A program made the position numbers and the translations under genes. From Thinopyrum elongatum (Eukaryota; Streptophyta; Magnoliopsida; Poales; Poaceae), in assembly GCA_011799875.1 (NCBI GenBank), contig CM022303.1, forward strand, positions 281,934,850 through 281,998,849: a DNA stretch of 64,000 nucleotides, written 5' to 3'. Each line of letters opens with the position of its first letter. Positions within the stretch are counted from its first letter, which is position 1. The notes under the pieces are model-generated. The model did no database searches. It was not told where the DNA came from and worked only from the letters and a program-made list of their open reading frames with translations. Of the stretch, positions 22,914 through 33,926 are shown piece after piece.

Positions 22914-24150
22914 TGCTACTCAAGATGGAGATGTTGGATTTCCTCGAAGAGGAAGGGTGATGTAGCAAAGTAGTAGAAAGTATTTCCCCCAATTAAGAAC
23001 CAGGGTTTATAGAACCAGAAGGAGGCACCAAGCTAACGACGTTTGCAGTAACTGCACACAAACAAATAAATGGCTTGCACCCAACAAAGGCAAGGGGGTT
23101 GTCAATCCCCTTGTTATTGCTAGTTACAAGATCAAAAGCAAATAGTGATAGGGCAAAGTGGAAAGAAAGTAAAAGAGTAACTGTAGGAGTTTTTGTATTG
23201 ATGCAAAATAGACCCGGGGGCCATAGGTTCACTAGTGGCATATCTAGAAATCATGTAGTGGTATGCTAGACAGATTAATGTTGGGAAATTGACAGAATAA
23301 CGCAAATTATAACTATGATTATTCATGGCATAATCTCACATAGGCATTACATCTATGATAAGTAGATCATTAAACTTACTGACATCTACAACTATTAGTC
23401 CACCCCAAGACTGTTATCCAGCATGCATCTCTGTATTAAGTTCACAAGAAATAGAGTAACACAATAAGCAAGATGACATAATGTAGAAAGAAGGAAACCT
23501 AGCAATAAGATTAACCCCATTGTGTTATCCTTAGTGGCAACAACACAATACATGTCTTTGTCCTTTCTGTCACTTGACAAGAGCACCGCATGATTGAACC
23601 CACTACAAAGCACCTCTTCCACGCAAGATAGATCAATCAAACTTGGCCAAAAGTAGATGGATAGATAAGAGAGAAATACAAAGATATAAAATTACGCGGC
23701 TAAGAAACTTCAAAATATTCATATAAATTCAAAGAACAATCTGATCATAAATCCACTATTCATGGGATCCCAATAAACACCTCACAAGAATTACAATAGA
23801 TGGATCTCCGAAGTGATCATTGTGTTGAAGGTCAAGGAGAGAGAGAGATAGAGAGAGAGGGGGAGAGAGAGCCATCTAGCTAGTCCTATGGACCCGTAGG
23901 TCCTGAAAGAGCTACTCACACATCATCATGGAGGTAGCAAGGTTGATGGTGATGGCCTCCCCAATGATTTCCCCCTTCGGTAGAGTGCCAAAATAGGGCT
24001 CCAGATGGGATCACGTCAGAACTGAGGCTTGCGACAGCGATAAAATTGTTTCAGGTCTCGCTTTGAGGGTTTCAGCATATATGTGTATTTATAGGCCAAC
24101 AATAGGAAAACGGAGCATCAGGGGGACCACAACCACGCCCTACCCCATTG
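22914..24150 (-). repeat. 5' LTR of E', right end missing
   Basis: It begins TGCTACTCAAGATGG on the plus strand and aligns with the LTR of element C through the GACCCGGGGGCCATAGG, CACCGCATGATTGAACC and GGACCCGTAGGTC blocks. It is lost near 24,150. GA-rich microsatellite sequence is at about 23,840-23,870. Confidence 0.75.
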
Positions 24151-24350
24151 TTGGTGGTAGAACAGGCAGCCGACACCAGCTAATGATTTCGTGTCAGATG
24201 ATGCGCAAGAAGACACATCCAACTAGTAGATGGTGGATCATTTTGGTGTCTTGGTTGCAGAGGATGCAGGTAGAAGAGTGTGGTAGGATGTCGCAAGGCA
24301 ATCTAGCATTGGTCAAGGTCTGACGGCCATAGGAAAATCTTCACACTCAG
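24150..24350 (-). pseudogene. LINE fragment (zf-RVT region)
   Basis: The minus strand reads CILCNQDTKMIHHLLVGCVF followed by SWCRLPVLPP. This matches the zinc-binding zf-RVT segment (C..C..H..C) at the C-terminal side of plant LINE reverse transcriptases. Upstream, 24,628-24,347 is an open stretch that I cannot assign. It is a short isolated remnant between two oppositely oriented LTR fragments. Confidence 0.55.
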
Positions 24351-24589
24351 CGGGCCCTAGGGCTTCCAAATGAGCTTCCAATTGGTCGGCGTGGTGGATC
24401 CTTGGAAGATTCTAAGGTAGCACGACTTGGCCGTTTACACGCCATGTCAGTGCAACACCAGCGAATGTTGTCAAGCACATTGGAGAGCATTATGCCAGGC
24501 AGCTGACGCCAAATTTGGATGTGCTGGACAGTTTCCACAGGTCGTATGCTTTCTGGTGTATTTGTTTGTCTCTTGCCAAGATTGATAGG

Positions 24590-25310
24590 TAGTTCTTTAG
24601 AGGAAGTGGTGCATAGTAATGGGTTCAATCTTGCGGTGAATTTGATCCCAGTGACAATAAGGGATTGGACACGTGTTGTATTGTTGCCACTAAGGATAAA
24701 ACGATGGTTTCTTTATCACACTTAGACGATAGTTTTACTGTCTACATTATGTCATCATGCTTATTGCAATGCTCTGTTTGTCATGAACTTAATACTTCGA
24801 TATGCATGCTGGATAGCGGTCTTGGGGTGGAGTATTAGTCTTAGATGTAGTTGGATAACGATCTACATATCACAGACATAATGTTTATTCAAGATTATGC
24901 CATGAATGATCATATTCATAAATATAAATAATTGTAATTTAGTCAATGTCCAACTATAATTTTATCACCACACCACACATATATGCTTGGAGAGATGCCA
25001 CTAGTGAACCTATGGCTCCGGGAGTCTATTTTCCATTACAGAAAACATTTACAAAAAATATTATTCTTTGTTGTACCATTTTATTTATTTTATCTATCTA
25101 TCTATCAATGCCTACCATATCATGCAGTTTACCCATGTAATTAGCAGGACAAGAAGCTTGATAACCTTCTTGAAGCATTGGGGGCAAGAGTGTGTTATGT
25201 TTTGTGTGCAGGTACCCATGACCTTGTTTGCTCGAAGAACTTCTTATGGTTCGATAAACCTTGGTTTTCAATTGAGGGACATACTTATTGCTAGGTTACT
25301 TCACCCTTAT
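24590..25310 (+). repeat. LTR fragment related to E', in inverted orientation
   Basis: The sequence is the reverse complement of about 22,914-23,620. Paired blocks are GGGTTCAATCTTGCGGT, ATGCATGCTGGATAGCGGT and CACTAGTGAACCTATGGC, and the end reads TTCAATTGAGGGACATAC. Together with E' it forms a large imperfect inverted repeat with a central spacer of about 1 kb. Confidence 0.7.
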
Positions 25311-25311
25311 A

Positions 25312-26490
25312 TTTAGGGTTTACCCTACCACTCTTACGAGAGAGCAGATCACACCTTGGTGGCAGGCCACATCTAAGGGGTGGTTTCTAGGGTGGTACCT
25401 GGTGCGTTCTCACATTTATAGTATGTTGATGATACACTCATTCTCATCCGGTACTCACCGGTGGGTATAATAAATTTGTTGTTGATGTGTTTTGAGGCTA
25501 TATCGGGGATCAAGATTAATTTCGAGAAAAGTGACGCTATGATCTTAGCGTGTGATATGGAATCACAGCTCAGGGGCGCACATATGATGACTTGCAAGCT
25601 GGGGGGGTCCTTATGTATTAAGTACTTGAGAATGTCCATCTCTAATAAGGCATTGCGAACCGCCGACTTTGACCCGGTGGTGAACAAGGTGGTCAGGAGG
25701 GTTGAACTTTAGCAAGGGCGGCTGCTGGCTTCCACATGACAGGTAGTGTTAGTTAATTATTGCCTCACGAACATTCCAATGTAGATCATGGGATTTTACC
25801 TCCTCCAAGATGGGGTTCACGTCAAACTTGACAAGGTGTGATCTATGTTCTTTTAGGCGAAGGAAAATGGAAAACGAAACTACAACATGGTTAATTGGCC
25901 AACTATTTGCTCCCCAAAAGAAGAGGGAGGGTTGGGGTGATCAATACCAAAATCATGAATTGGTGCTTGATCGCCAGATGAGCTTGGAAAATTAATCCTT
26001 TTGGGTCAAGGAGGATCGTGGCTGCAATTTTTTTTAAACAAGTACATGCCTGCATGAGGGACATGGCTTAGGACAAGAAACAAAAAAAATCAAAATTTGC
26101 AAAGGCGGTTCAAAAGGTTCAACATACATTGCGACTAGGGCAAAGTATGTAGTAAATGATGGCAAATTAGTTCTATTTTGGCTAGACGTGTGGTGCCAAA
26201 ACAAGCCGCTTTGTGAGGTGTACCCACGCTTATTTCAAATCGCAAGCCATGCCGAGGCTAGGGTGGCTGACATATGGACCAATAGGGGATGGATGCCTAC
26301 CTTTAGGGGCACTTTTGGCATGTAAGAAACGGCGAAGTGGCGTAAGCTCCTGTCAGAGTTCAGCAATACTCGATTATCACCTGGGAAGGATGAGGCGAAC
26401 TGGAAACTTGAACCATCAGGGAGTTTCTCCATGGGATCCTTATACAAGGAAATCTTCAAGGCCTAGGATCGACTTATAGGGGATTTGTAA
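25312..26490 (+). pseudogene. LINE ORF2 fragment (reverse transcriptase and zf-RVT start), broken
   Basis: The plus strand reads the reverse transcriptase active-site motif YVDDT at 25,422-25,436. Then come FEAISGIKINFEKSDAMIL and, in shifted frames, GFYLLQDGVHVKLDKV and WPTICSPKEEGG, the usual order in plant LINE ORF2. GSFSMGSLYKEIFKA at about 26,420-26,465 is the start of the zf-RVT region. Several stops and frame changes are present, including TAG just before YVDDT. The enzyme would have copied LINE RNA at the target site. The fragment continues after an insertion at 27,800. Confidence 0.8.
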
Positions 26491-27790
26491 GGTGATGAGT
26501 GATATTTTTACACTCCTCTACGCTTATTTTAAACCGATGTATTTCATTAAAACCCAGATATTCGCTCTGATATTGCCACTAATGACTAATGAATGCATAG
26601 GATTCCAAAAATCCTCTTTTTATTTTGTTTCCATGGGAAATGGACTATATATGGACGAAATCAAGTGAGAACAAGGAAAGGAGTAAAGGAGGAGATAGAA
26701 GAAATCAAGTGGAGGCGCACCATAAGAAACATAAACAAAAGACAGCGCATCATGCGACCATGCCGGCTCACATGAGCAGTAGCTTCTCGCCCACCTAAAC
26801 TACTTGTATAAAGGGGTCAAGGCTGAAATGTCAACAAAACAACCATGAGAGGAGCCGCAGAACAGAAGAAGTCATCTTCATGTCCATCAAGTCTAGCCGC
26901 TGCCATTTCCCATTTCCATAGCCACCATCTCCATATCCACCATAGTTCTTCCTCCTTTTTTGGTCATACTTGTAATTGTGTATCACACACGACATCCATT
27001 GTAAGACATATTATCAATCAATCTACCTTCATGACGTGTTCTATGATGTGTTCTTCATGTGATCTGGTCTCCATGTGTGAGTAGTCCGCTAAGGTATGGG
27101 TTGAGGCAAGGGCCTTGCAACCCGATGTATTTGTTGGAGGGTCAATGGAAGTGCTTTGAACTAACGTCCCGTATGTGTGAAATAAAATTGTTCCGTAGAT
27201 GTCTCTTGTCTCATTCGCGTTCTTCAACCCTGCAGGTACCCAAGATCATGGAAAACGAGCCACGGAGAGGCTAAGGGCAGTGAGACCATGAAGCGTTATT
27301 CTGAATACCAGTGACAAAAAGGTTTTGTACGGTAACACGAATCCTATTTTTGGGGATTCAAAAGGTGTAGTCATTAAACGCCCAATGCTTTTGTGTGATC
27401 GTTGCAATCTTAATTATTAAGGTGACCCCGCGAGATGGATAGGGCCCTCGGTTGGACAACTGACTCTTAATGCAGGATGCATGCCGGTCAAGACATAATT
27501 TGGACACATCCCCCACTTCGGTTTGTAGACATCTCGATGGGTGACTTCCAGCACAAAAAATTAAGATCATATCCGGTCTCTCCACAAATATATGGTTGTA
27601 AGCATTAAGACCTCATACCCATGCCTATTTTTATTATAAGTGTTCTCCTTAAGTTGTTTGATTTTGATCCGGTCAAAAGTTGGAATTGTTTCTTTAACAG
27701 AAGCTTGTATGAGACCCTAGCTTAAAGGGCATCATCCTCCCATGGTTCGATAACTCAGGGTCACCTCTGGGGAAACAAGCGAGAATCCTT
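26491..27790. mobile_element. Insertion inside the LINE, LTR-like, unclassified
   Basis: This block of about 1.3 kb separates two parts of one LINE reading frame. Near its left edge it has TGATGAGTGATATTTTTACA (26,493). It contains GTATAAAGGGGTCAAGG at about 26,807, as in retrotransposon promoters. No coding motif, matching LTR partner or duplication could be fixed. A solo or partial LTR is the most likely reading. Confidence 0.4.
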
Positions 27791-28081
27791 TCTGCCCCAT
27801 TTTCAGATCACCAAAGGAAGTAATCAGAAGGCTATAATTCCACCCAAAATCAAGATATTCCTATGGCAAGTGGCACGAAACCGTATTCCAAGTGGAGATC
27901 AAGTGCGCAAATGACATGGCTCAGGAGATGGCAAATGCACTTGGTGCGGCACCAAGGAGGATTGTGATCATGCATGTTTTATTTCGTTGTATAGTTGTGC
28001 AGTATGCATGGAGTGCGATTAGAGAGGCTCTTTGTTGTTCCTAGAACCCTACTAGGTTCTCTGATATGTTTCAATTACCAA
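27790..28081 (+). pseudogene. LINE ORF2 continued (zf-RVT domain)
   Basis: Frames here read IFLWQVARNRIPSGDQVRK, KCTWCGTKEDCDHA and YAWSAIREALCC, the zf-RVT domain with its Cys/His pattern. It continues the LINE interrupted at 26,490. The frame ends in FSDMFQLP, exactly where a DNA transposon begins. Confidence 0.75.
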
Positions 28082-29694
28082 GGACATCTCTAATGCCGAC
28101 CCTCAAATCGCCCACATACGTCCAGACGGCGCAGTCCGGACGTGTTGTACCATCCAACATGGGCCCGTATCGGTCTGCCGGGCGGTATGGACGTACTTTC
28201 TGCCGCAAACCGGAGAGGGGGGTTTTGCGGGCATCCGAACAACACCCACGTCCGCTTCTGACCACCTCGACCTACCCAAAACCATCCTCCCTCGCCCGCG
28301 CGTGTTCCCTCCTGGTGCCAGCTGCCCGCATTCATGCCAGTGTAGAGCGATCGCTCCACATTGAAGCCGGCTCAGAGCGCACGCGGCATCTCACTGCCTC
28401 CGCCATTGAAGCGGCGTGCCGGCCGACGGCGCCGCCCGCTGCACGCCCTGCTGAACACGCCTCCTCACCGCATTCAAATAACTGCAGACTGCCCGCCTTC
28501 CTCCATTAAACTCGAGCGTGTGCCGAGGTACCTAATCCGGCCACATGTCCGTTCGTGAGCCGGCCGGCATTAAACACAACGCCGGTTGGCTCCTCGCGTC
28601 CGCCCACTATTTATATGATGTCAGATGCCGGGCAAGAACCGCACCACACCTCCTCTCCCCATTTCCTCCTTGAATATTTTTTCCATGGCATCCGGTGAGC
28701 GGGAAGAAGAGTTCTCCGGCATAAAAGCCGGCTGAGTGGCCCGTCGAGACCGCCGGTCACGAGCCAGGCAACTATCTGTTCCACCTCCATCGACGCTTCG
28801 GGCCGCTATAGACCAGCTCGCGGAGGCTGAAGCTCCAAGCCGGCGCATGGTTTAGCTCGCCGAGGAGTGACGAGTTGCTCCAAGCCGGCACGAGAGCGGG
28901 GAGGGGGAGCATGGCGGCACGGGCATCGTGGCTGTCGTGGATGACGCCGTGTCGACCGCCCCTCCCGTGCCTGCCACCGCGCCATCCAACCTCAACGCGT
29001 GCGTACCATGCCCTACCGGCAGAGAAAGAAGCCAGCTACACGAACATCGATGAGGCAGCGGCCAGCACGTCCGCGCCCGTCGCCATCATCGAGGAGAAGT
29101 AGAACATGGGAGGCCGTCGCCGCTTGGGTCCCATGATGGCCAACGCCGTGGCGGCGCCGGCATACACAACCGATGTCTTGCCCTCTGGCAGGCCATCGCC
29201 TTCCCCCTACCCAAAAACCAACCCTGATCTCTGCAGCTTAGGGCACCCTTCCCCTCCAGCTGAAGCATCAGATGGCGGTTCCACTCTGATGAGCGGTGGG
29301 GAAGCGATCCGCCCTTTGCGCCGAAGCATACACCTCCAGGGCTCACGGCTGCCGAACACGGGAAAGACAATGGAGATTCGACGCGGCCGTCCGTAGACTA
29401 GTCAAGGGTATCCATGTCGTCTGAATGGATATCCGCCGGCGCCGGCTGTAGACAAGTTTAGTCCTGTATCTTTTTTAGTTAAAAAATGTTGAAAATGTAA
29501 TGGATTTCGTCCGGTTTGTATGAAATTCGCCGTGTTTGCATGTATTTCATCCAGTTAGTTTAAAGAGTGATTGAAATATGTGCGAACGAGATTGGATGAC
29601 GTCCTCCGGCATCCGTATCCGCGGACTACCCCCCCACCCCCCACCCCCCGCGGACGGATGCGGAAGAAAATTTGCGGGTCGGCTAGAGGTGCCC
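28082..29694. mobile_element. Harbinger-like non-autonomous DNA transposon inside the LINE
   Basis: The element starts GGACATCTCTAATGCCGACC and its right end, reverse-complemented, starts GGGCACCTCTAGCCGACCC: terminal inverted repeats of about 19 bp. The flanks are CAA (28,079-28,081) and TAA (29,695-29,697), compatible with a decayed 3-bp TAA duplication. Taking out the element with one flank copy joins FQLP to SHTKGRDRIAW in one frame of the LINE, which confirms the borders. Inside is GC-rich plus-strand sequence with a broken reading frame starting MASGEREEEFSGIKAG near 28,685. No DDE transposase was found. Confidence 0.75.
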
Positions 29695-30123
29695 TAAGCC
29701 ACACAAAGGGGCGAGATAGGATTGCTTGGGTGGGAGTTGCGGCACTATCTTGGGCATTGTGGACTTTGCGGAACAAAGCACTCATTGAGAGTCTTGTGTT
29801 TAAGCATCCGACTTATCTCATTTATAAAATTGAGGTTCTATTGCAGCTTTTGGAGGCCTTTTGGGAGATGACAGGACCGTGCGCAATATGACACACTCAT
29901 CGCTAACCTCCGTTCGCCCGTGCTGCCCGCCATCCCATGCTGGCTACTTGAATGTCGCTGCTTGACCTAGTGACCAGGACCATGGTGTTTTTAATTGATG
30001 ATTTCCTAATGCTTTCCACTTGTACGGTTGTACCATGTTTTACAATGTCAATGTGACTATGTGAGTATGTGACCTCTGTGTTACTGTGTATCAGTGTATA
30101 AACTGCACTTAACTAAAATTTAA
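29695..30123 (+). pseudogene. LINE ORF2 C-terminal end and 3' region
   Basis: Reads RIAWVGVAALSWALWTLRNK, then LIYKIEVLLQLLEAFWEMTG, the end of plant LINE ORF2 after zf-RVT, with TGA at 29,889-29,891. The following 230 bp are the presumed 3' untranslated part. No poly(A) is seen, because the Helitron-like element follows directly. Confidence 0.75.
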
Positions 30124-31372
30124 TCTATATCTATACCAATATAAAAAGATCCAGTGAAGCAGATCCAACAGATCTCGGCCATCCATTAGCGTTAATCTGA
30201 CAGTCCTTATTATTCTAATGTGAGCAACTAAACACGTTTAGCGCTAAAGGCGTTTACTGCTAATCAATCCTTTCTCTTCCCGATCCCCTTCCTTATGTAC
30301 CCTTTCACACGAAAGAAAACTGCCACAGCAAACCGTCGTGCGATCCCCTTCCTTACGTACCCTTTCACACAAAAGGAAACTGCCACAGCGAACCGTCGTG
30401 CAATCCCCTTCCTTACGTACCCTTTCACACGAAAGAAAACTGCCACAGCGAACCGCCCCACAACGCCGCCCCATCACCTCGCTTCAGCGACGCACGCCGC
30501 CCCATCGCCTCGACCCGCAGCAGCTTCAAGGACGCCGCCCCTCACATCTCCGTGCCGCCTCTACCCATCGCCTTTGCGTGGCCTCGGCCGTAGCGACGCC
30601 GCCGCAACTTCAAGGACGCCGGTTGTCGGGGACGCCGCCTAGACCGCTTGGCTGACCGGCGGGGGCGCGTCGAAGGCGCTGCCTGGACCGCCCATCGCCG
30701 TCGGACCTGTCAGGGACACCGCATGGGCGTCCGTTGGCGTCGGGCCGTCGGACCATCATGGACACTGCCTGGACCGCCTGCCCGTCCCTCTCCGTCGGGC
30801 CTAGGACGTCAGCGCCGCCATCAGGGGACACGCCGCCGTCAAACACGCAGCCGCCGGGCCAGAGGTCTTTCATCTCTGCTTTCTTCATTTCTTCCGAAGA
30901 AGATTGATTCACATTTCACTGAACAGAAAAGCAGCTTGTATGCACTAAAAACTGAACCCAAATCAGACTTTGTAAAACTGAACCACAAGCAGCCTTGTGT
31001 GCACACATTCAGCGGTTATTAAGCTTCATTACCAACGTGCGCTATGAAACAACTAGGTTACACGGTGATATGGAATTTTTGGTAGCAGCTAGGTAGTGGA
31101 TCAGGTGTGCCGATTTCAATGGATTGTGCTTAGATTTTTGGATTTCTCTTTTAGCGGCCTAAGGACAAGGTATGTGCCCCCTCCCCTGGTCACTTGATAA
31201 ACCGTTAACTACGTTGGATTATTACAATTTTCAACCCACTTGAAGGAAGAGATGGACCTGCCGTTGGTGGTGCTTACACAAACTATTTCTTTGGATGCTA
31301 CTTTTCTAAAGAAAATTCAAGTATATCTTCAAGCCGGATTAAGATTACACGTTGCACGTACGCATTTACTAG
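30124..31372 (+). mobile_element. Probable non-autonomous Helitron
   Basis: The left end is TCTATATCTATACCAATATA (Helitrons begin TC) preceded by A. The right end is TACGCATTTACTAG followed by T (Helitrons end CTRR and insert between A and T). Short self-complementary sequence (ACGTTGCACGTACG) lies just before the CTAG end, where the terminal hairpin is expected. No Rep/helicase is present. The interior has three 60-bp tandem repeats and a GC-rich stretch that may be captured gene sequence. Termini are short, so the call is probable, not certain. Confidence 0.6.
30281..30455. repeat. Three 60-bp tandem repeats inside the Helitron
   Basis: The unit begins CGATCCCCTTCCTTACGTAC and contains AACTGCCACAGCGAACCG. 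The period is exactly 60 bp, with few differences between copies; the third copy is partial. Because 60 is a multiple of three, frames stay open on both strands, which explains the repetitive ORFs here. Confidence 0.9.
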
Positions 31373-32127
31373 TTAAAATAATGTGTGTGTGTGTGCGCGC
31401 GCGCTCGTGTCCAGTCATATATCTAGGATATTGTTGAACTCAAATTGATCTAATTGCCAATTTCATTTCATATTGTAGAAAAATAAGATGTTTATGCCTT
31501 TTCTATCAGTGATAATTGTCTCACTTGATGTTCATGCTTTTTTTATGAAATTATATATTTTTAGTGCCTTAAAGGTGTTGGTGATCAAGTTATGGGAGGT
31601 ACCTACGAAGTAATCAATTGATTTGTTTTTTATTCCCATATTACTATTTGTACTTCTGTCATGTTTTAGCTATTTCCATGGATCATTGAGCATCTAGTTT
31701 AAATTGTAGTTTTGTTGAGAAATTGAACTTTGGTTTGTATACTTTTGCATCAGATATTTTTGGAAATGGTATGAGGTAGTTTTAAGTGTCAAAGTTTTCC
31801 CATGTTGAAAAAAATTTGGGTCCGGGGTTTGCTTCATTCCTGGCTCCGCCACTGATTTGGACGCATTATTCAAGAGATAAAAACGTTTTGAATAAACGAA
31901 TCTACGAAAAAAAGAAAAAAAATCCATGCTGCGACAAGTGAGCACATGCAGTGCACCACTTATTAGCGCATGAAAAGCTAGGGAGCGACCTTTACAAGAG
32001 GTAACCCTTAATTAGTGATTTGGTGGGAATATGTTATTCGGTGCTTAACCAAAGAGTTCGTGTGACTGGACCGGCCCACTGGGGCACGAGCGACATAAAA
32101 AGATCCCAAAATGCACTACGCTGGTAA
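31373..32127. other. No gene; remnant of a Mutator-like MITE end
   Basis: A/T-rich sequence with a (GT)n/(GC)n microsatellite at about 31,384-31,405. The part 31,858-32,027 matches the right part of the MITE at 36,178-36,854 (shared TTCAAGAGATAAAA, then GCGACCTTTACAAGAGGTAA). It is therefore a truncated copy of the same family. Nothing else recognised. Confidence 0.5.
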
Positions 32128-33923
32128 GGTCAACTCCAGCGCACGACCTCAAACGGACGTCCGTTTCTTCCGGATTTTGTCTGTTTGGGGCGGCAATGGG
32201 GTAGTCCATGTCCGTTTGAGGCCGTTGTCGTGTTGGTGCGCCCAACGCGCGGTCGCACCCCAAATCATATCCGGGGTGGACATGATATAAAAAATTGCAA
32301 AACTCAAATAAATGCTGAAAAAAATCAAATAATACGCAAACATAATGATTAAAACATAATTAAACATTAATCTTCACGGCCTCCATAGTACTTAGAACAT
32401 AATTAACATAAAAACTAAAACAAAAGACAAGCGCCGCCCATCGATGCCGTGCCCATCGTCGTGCCCGTCGATGCCGTGCCCATCGCCGTCTCACGCGTCG
32501 CCGTTGTCGTCGTCGTCGCCGGTAAGGTCGATGTAGGGCGGCGGCGTCCAGAGGTGGGACGGTGGTCCCTGGAAGGTGGGAGGCGCCTGCACCACCTCCC
32601 CCGTGGCGACGTCTCGCGCTCCGGTGACCGCGGCGGTGTGGGGCGCCAGTTCACGCCCCCCACGGCGCCGGCCATGTCCGTGGCCATGCGCGACTAGCTC
32701 CACCGCTGGCCCACCAGGTGCGGGCGGAACGCGGCGACGGGTTGCTCCTCCAACACCTCCTCCTTGACGTCCATCATCTCCAGCTCCGGTACGGCCACGT
32801 CGCCGGCCGCAGAGAGGGCCAGCATGGTGTCCAGGCCCTCCCATTGGCGCTCATCGTGCGTGTTCATGGAGTCTTCCATGACACGTTGAATGAGCCGGGC
32901 CTCCTCCTCCTCTGTCATGTGAGGAGGTGGTGGTGGCGACGGAGAGGGCGAAGGCGATGGCGTCGGCGTGATGCCGCGCACCCGCGTACGCCCGCGCACC
33001 TGGGGAGGGCTCGGAGCACGCGCTCGGCGCTCTGTACGTGGCCGCCGTGGATGAGCTACCAGCAAAGTACGACGCGCGCCTGGTGTTGTACTCGTCCCGA
33101 AACCAGGTGTCCCACAGCGCGGAGTCGACGGCGTACTTGGGGTCATAGTACAGGTCGTCAGGCAGGAGGCGGCGGCGGCGGTCGATCTCCTCGCGGCGGG
33201 CACGGCCGCTCATCGGGACCTGCAGGATGGGCACCCGATCCGCGGACAGATGCCAGTTATTGGGCAGGTGAACGTCGCTCCAGGGGAGCGGCGTCCTGAT
33301 TTCCCAATAATGCCAACAAACATCCGCGTGGATGTAGTGCCGGTCGCGCTCGCCGGCAGCCGGAGGGGCGATGGAGAATGCGAGCGGCGCGGGAGCCCTC
33401 CGTGGGGGTGGTGCGGGCTCAGATCTGGCGGCGTGGCGGCGGCCGGAGGATGAACCAGCCTCGTGGTCGTGCGCCACCTTGCGGCCGGTGCTCCACCACA
33501 CCATGGCGGCCGTCGAGCTCGAGGAAGGGGAGGGGAGAAGTAGGGTTTGCGGTCGGGTTTCGAGGAGGCAGCAGGACTGGAGTGGGAGCGTGGACTGTGA
33601 CCGGTCCACGGCTTCCCATTTAAGAAGGACGGCGACTGCTCGCCTGGGCGGATGACAGGTGGGGCCGACCGCGCGTGCGTAGTTAATTTGGGCGGTGGGA
33701 GGTAGGTGGCCGCCTGCCACGCGCCCCAATGCGAACGAGAGGCGCGTCCGTTCGCTGTCCGGCTGGACCCAAACCGGACGCATGTTTGCGCTGGAAATGG
33801 GTCGGGCCGGACACAAAACGGACAAGATGGGTCCAGACGGTCGCGCGCTGGGCCGTGGGGTTTGTCCGTTTTGCCCCAAACAAACGGGGCCGGACGGGAT
33901 GGGGTCGTGCGCTGGAGTTGGCC
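32128..33923. mobile_element. Harbinger-like DNA transposon with TAA duplications
   Basis: The left end GGTCAACTCCAGCGCACGAC is mirrored by the right end, which reverse-complemented reads GGCCAACTCCAGCGCACGAC: 19 of 20 bases match. The element is flanked by TAA at 32,125-32,127 and 33,924-33,926, the target duplication of the PIF/Harbinger superfamily. It is 1796 bp long and holds one decayed minus-strand gene but no transposase, so it is non-autonomous. GTCCGTTTG-type repeats lie near both ends. Confidence 0.85.
32491..33504 (-). pseudogene. Decayed passenger ORF of the Harbinger-like element
   Basis: The likely start is ATG at 33,504 (MVWWSTGRKVAHDHE). The frame continues with HYIHADVCWHYWEIRTPLPW, then RRRRLLPDDLYYDPKYAVDS and WDTWFRDEYNTRRASYF. 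It then needs a frame change near 33,000 to read the Pro-rich stretch and HMTEEEEARLIQRVMEDSMN. A further change after TAG near 32,694 leads to PPSHLWTPPPYIDLTGDDDD and the stop at 32,491. At least two frameshifts and a stop make it a pseudogene. The end YIDLT plus an acidic run looks like a SUMO-interacting motif (known pattern; inferred here). The RRRRLL region is basic. I do not recognise the family; it is not a known transposase. Confidence 0.6.
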
Positions 33924-33926
33924 TAA

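Larger units (their letters stand above)
21259..24150 (-). mobile_element. Old minus-strand LTR retrotransposon E', truncated
   Basis: From right to left the remnant shows a 5' LTR (22,914 to about 24,150, right end missing), a degenerate primer site, a gag remnant and about 500 bp of further internal sequence. The LTR is alignable with that of element C but diverged, and lacks roughly the last 400 bp including the TGATACGTC terminus. No pol sequence remains. Gypsy fragment F occupies the position where the element would continue. Confidence 0.75.

Noticed and set aside
26493..27310. Solo LTR with defined ends
   Set aside because: LTR-like motifs are present but no matching end, duplication or partner LTR could be found, so only a loose insertion is reported.
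30295..30642. Plus-strand ORF of 115 codons with repeated PFTRKKTATANR
   Set aside because: The frame stays open only because the tandem repeat period is 60 bp. No conserved domain is seen.
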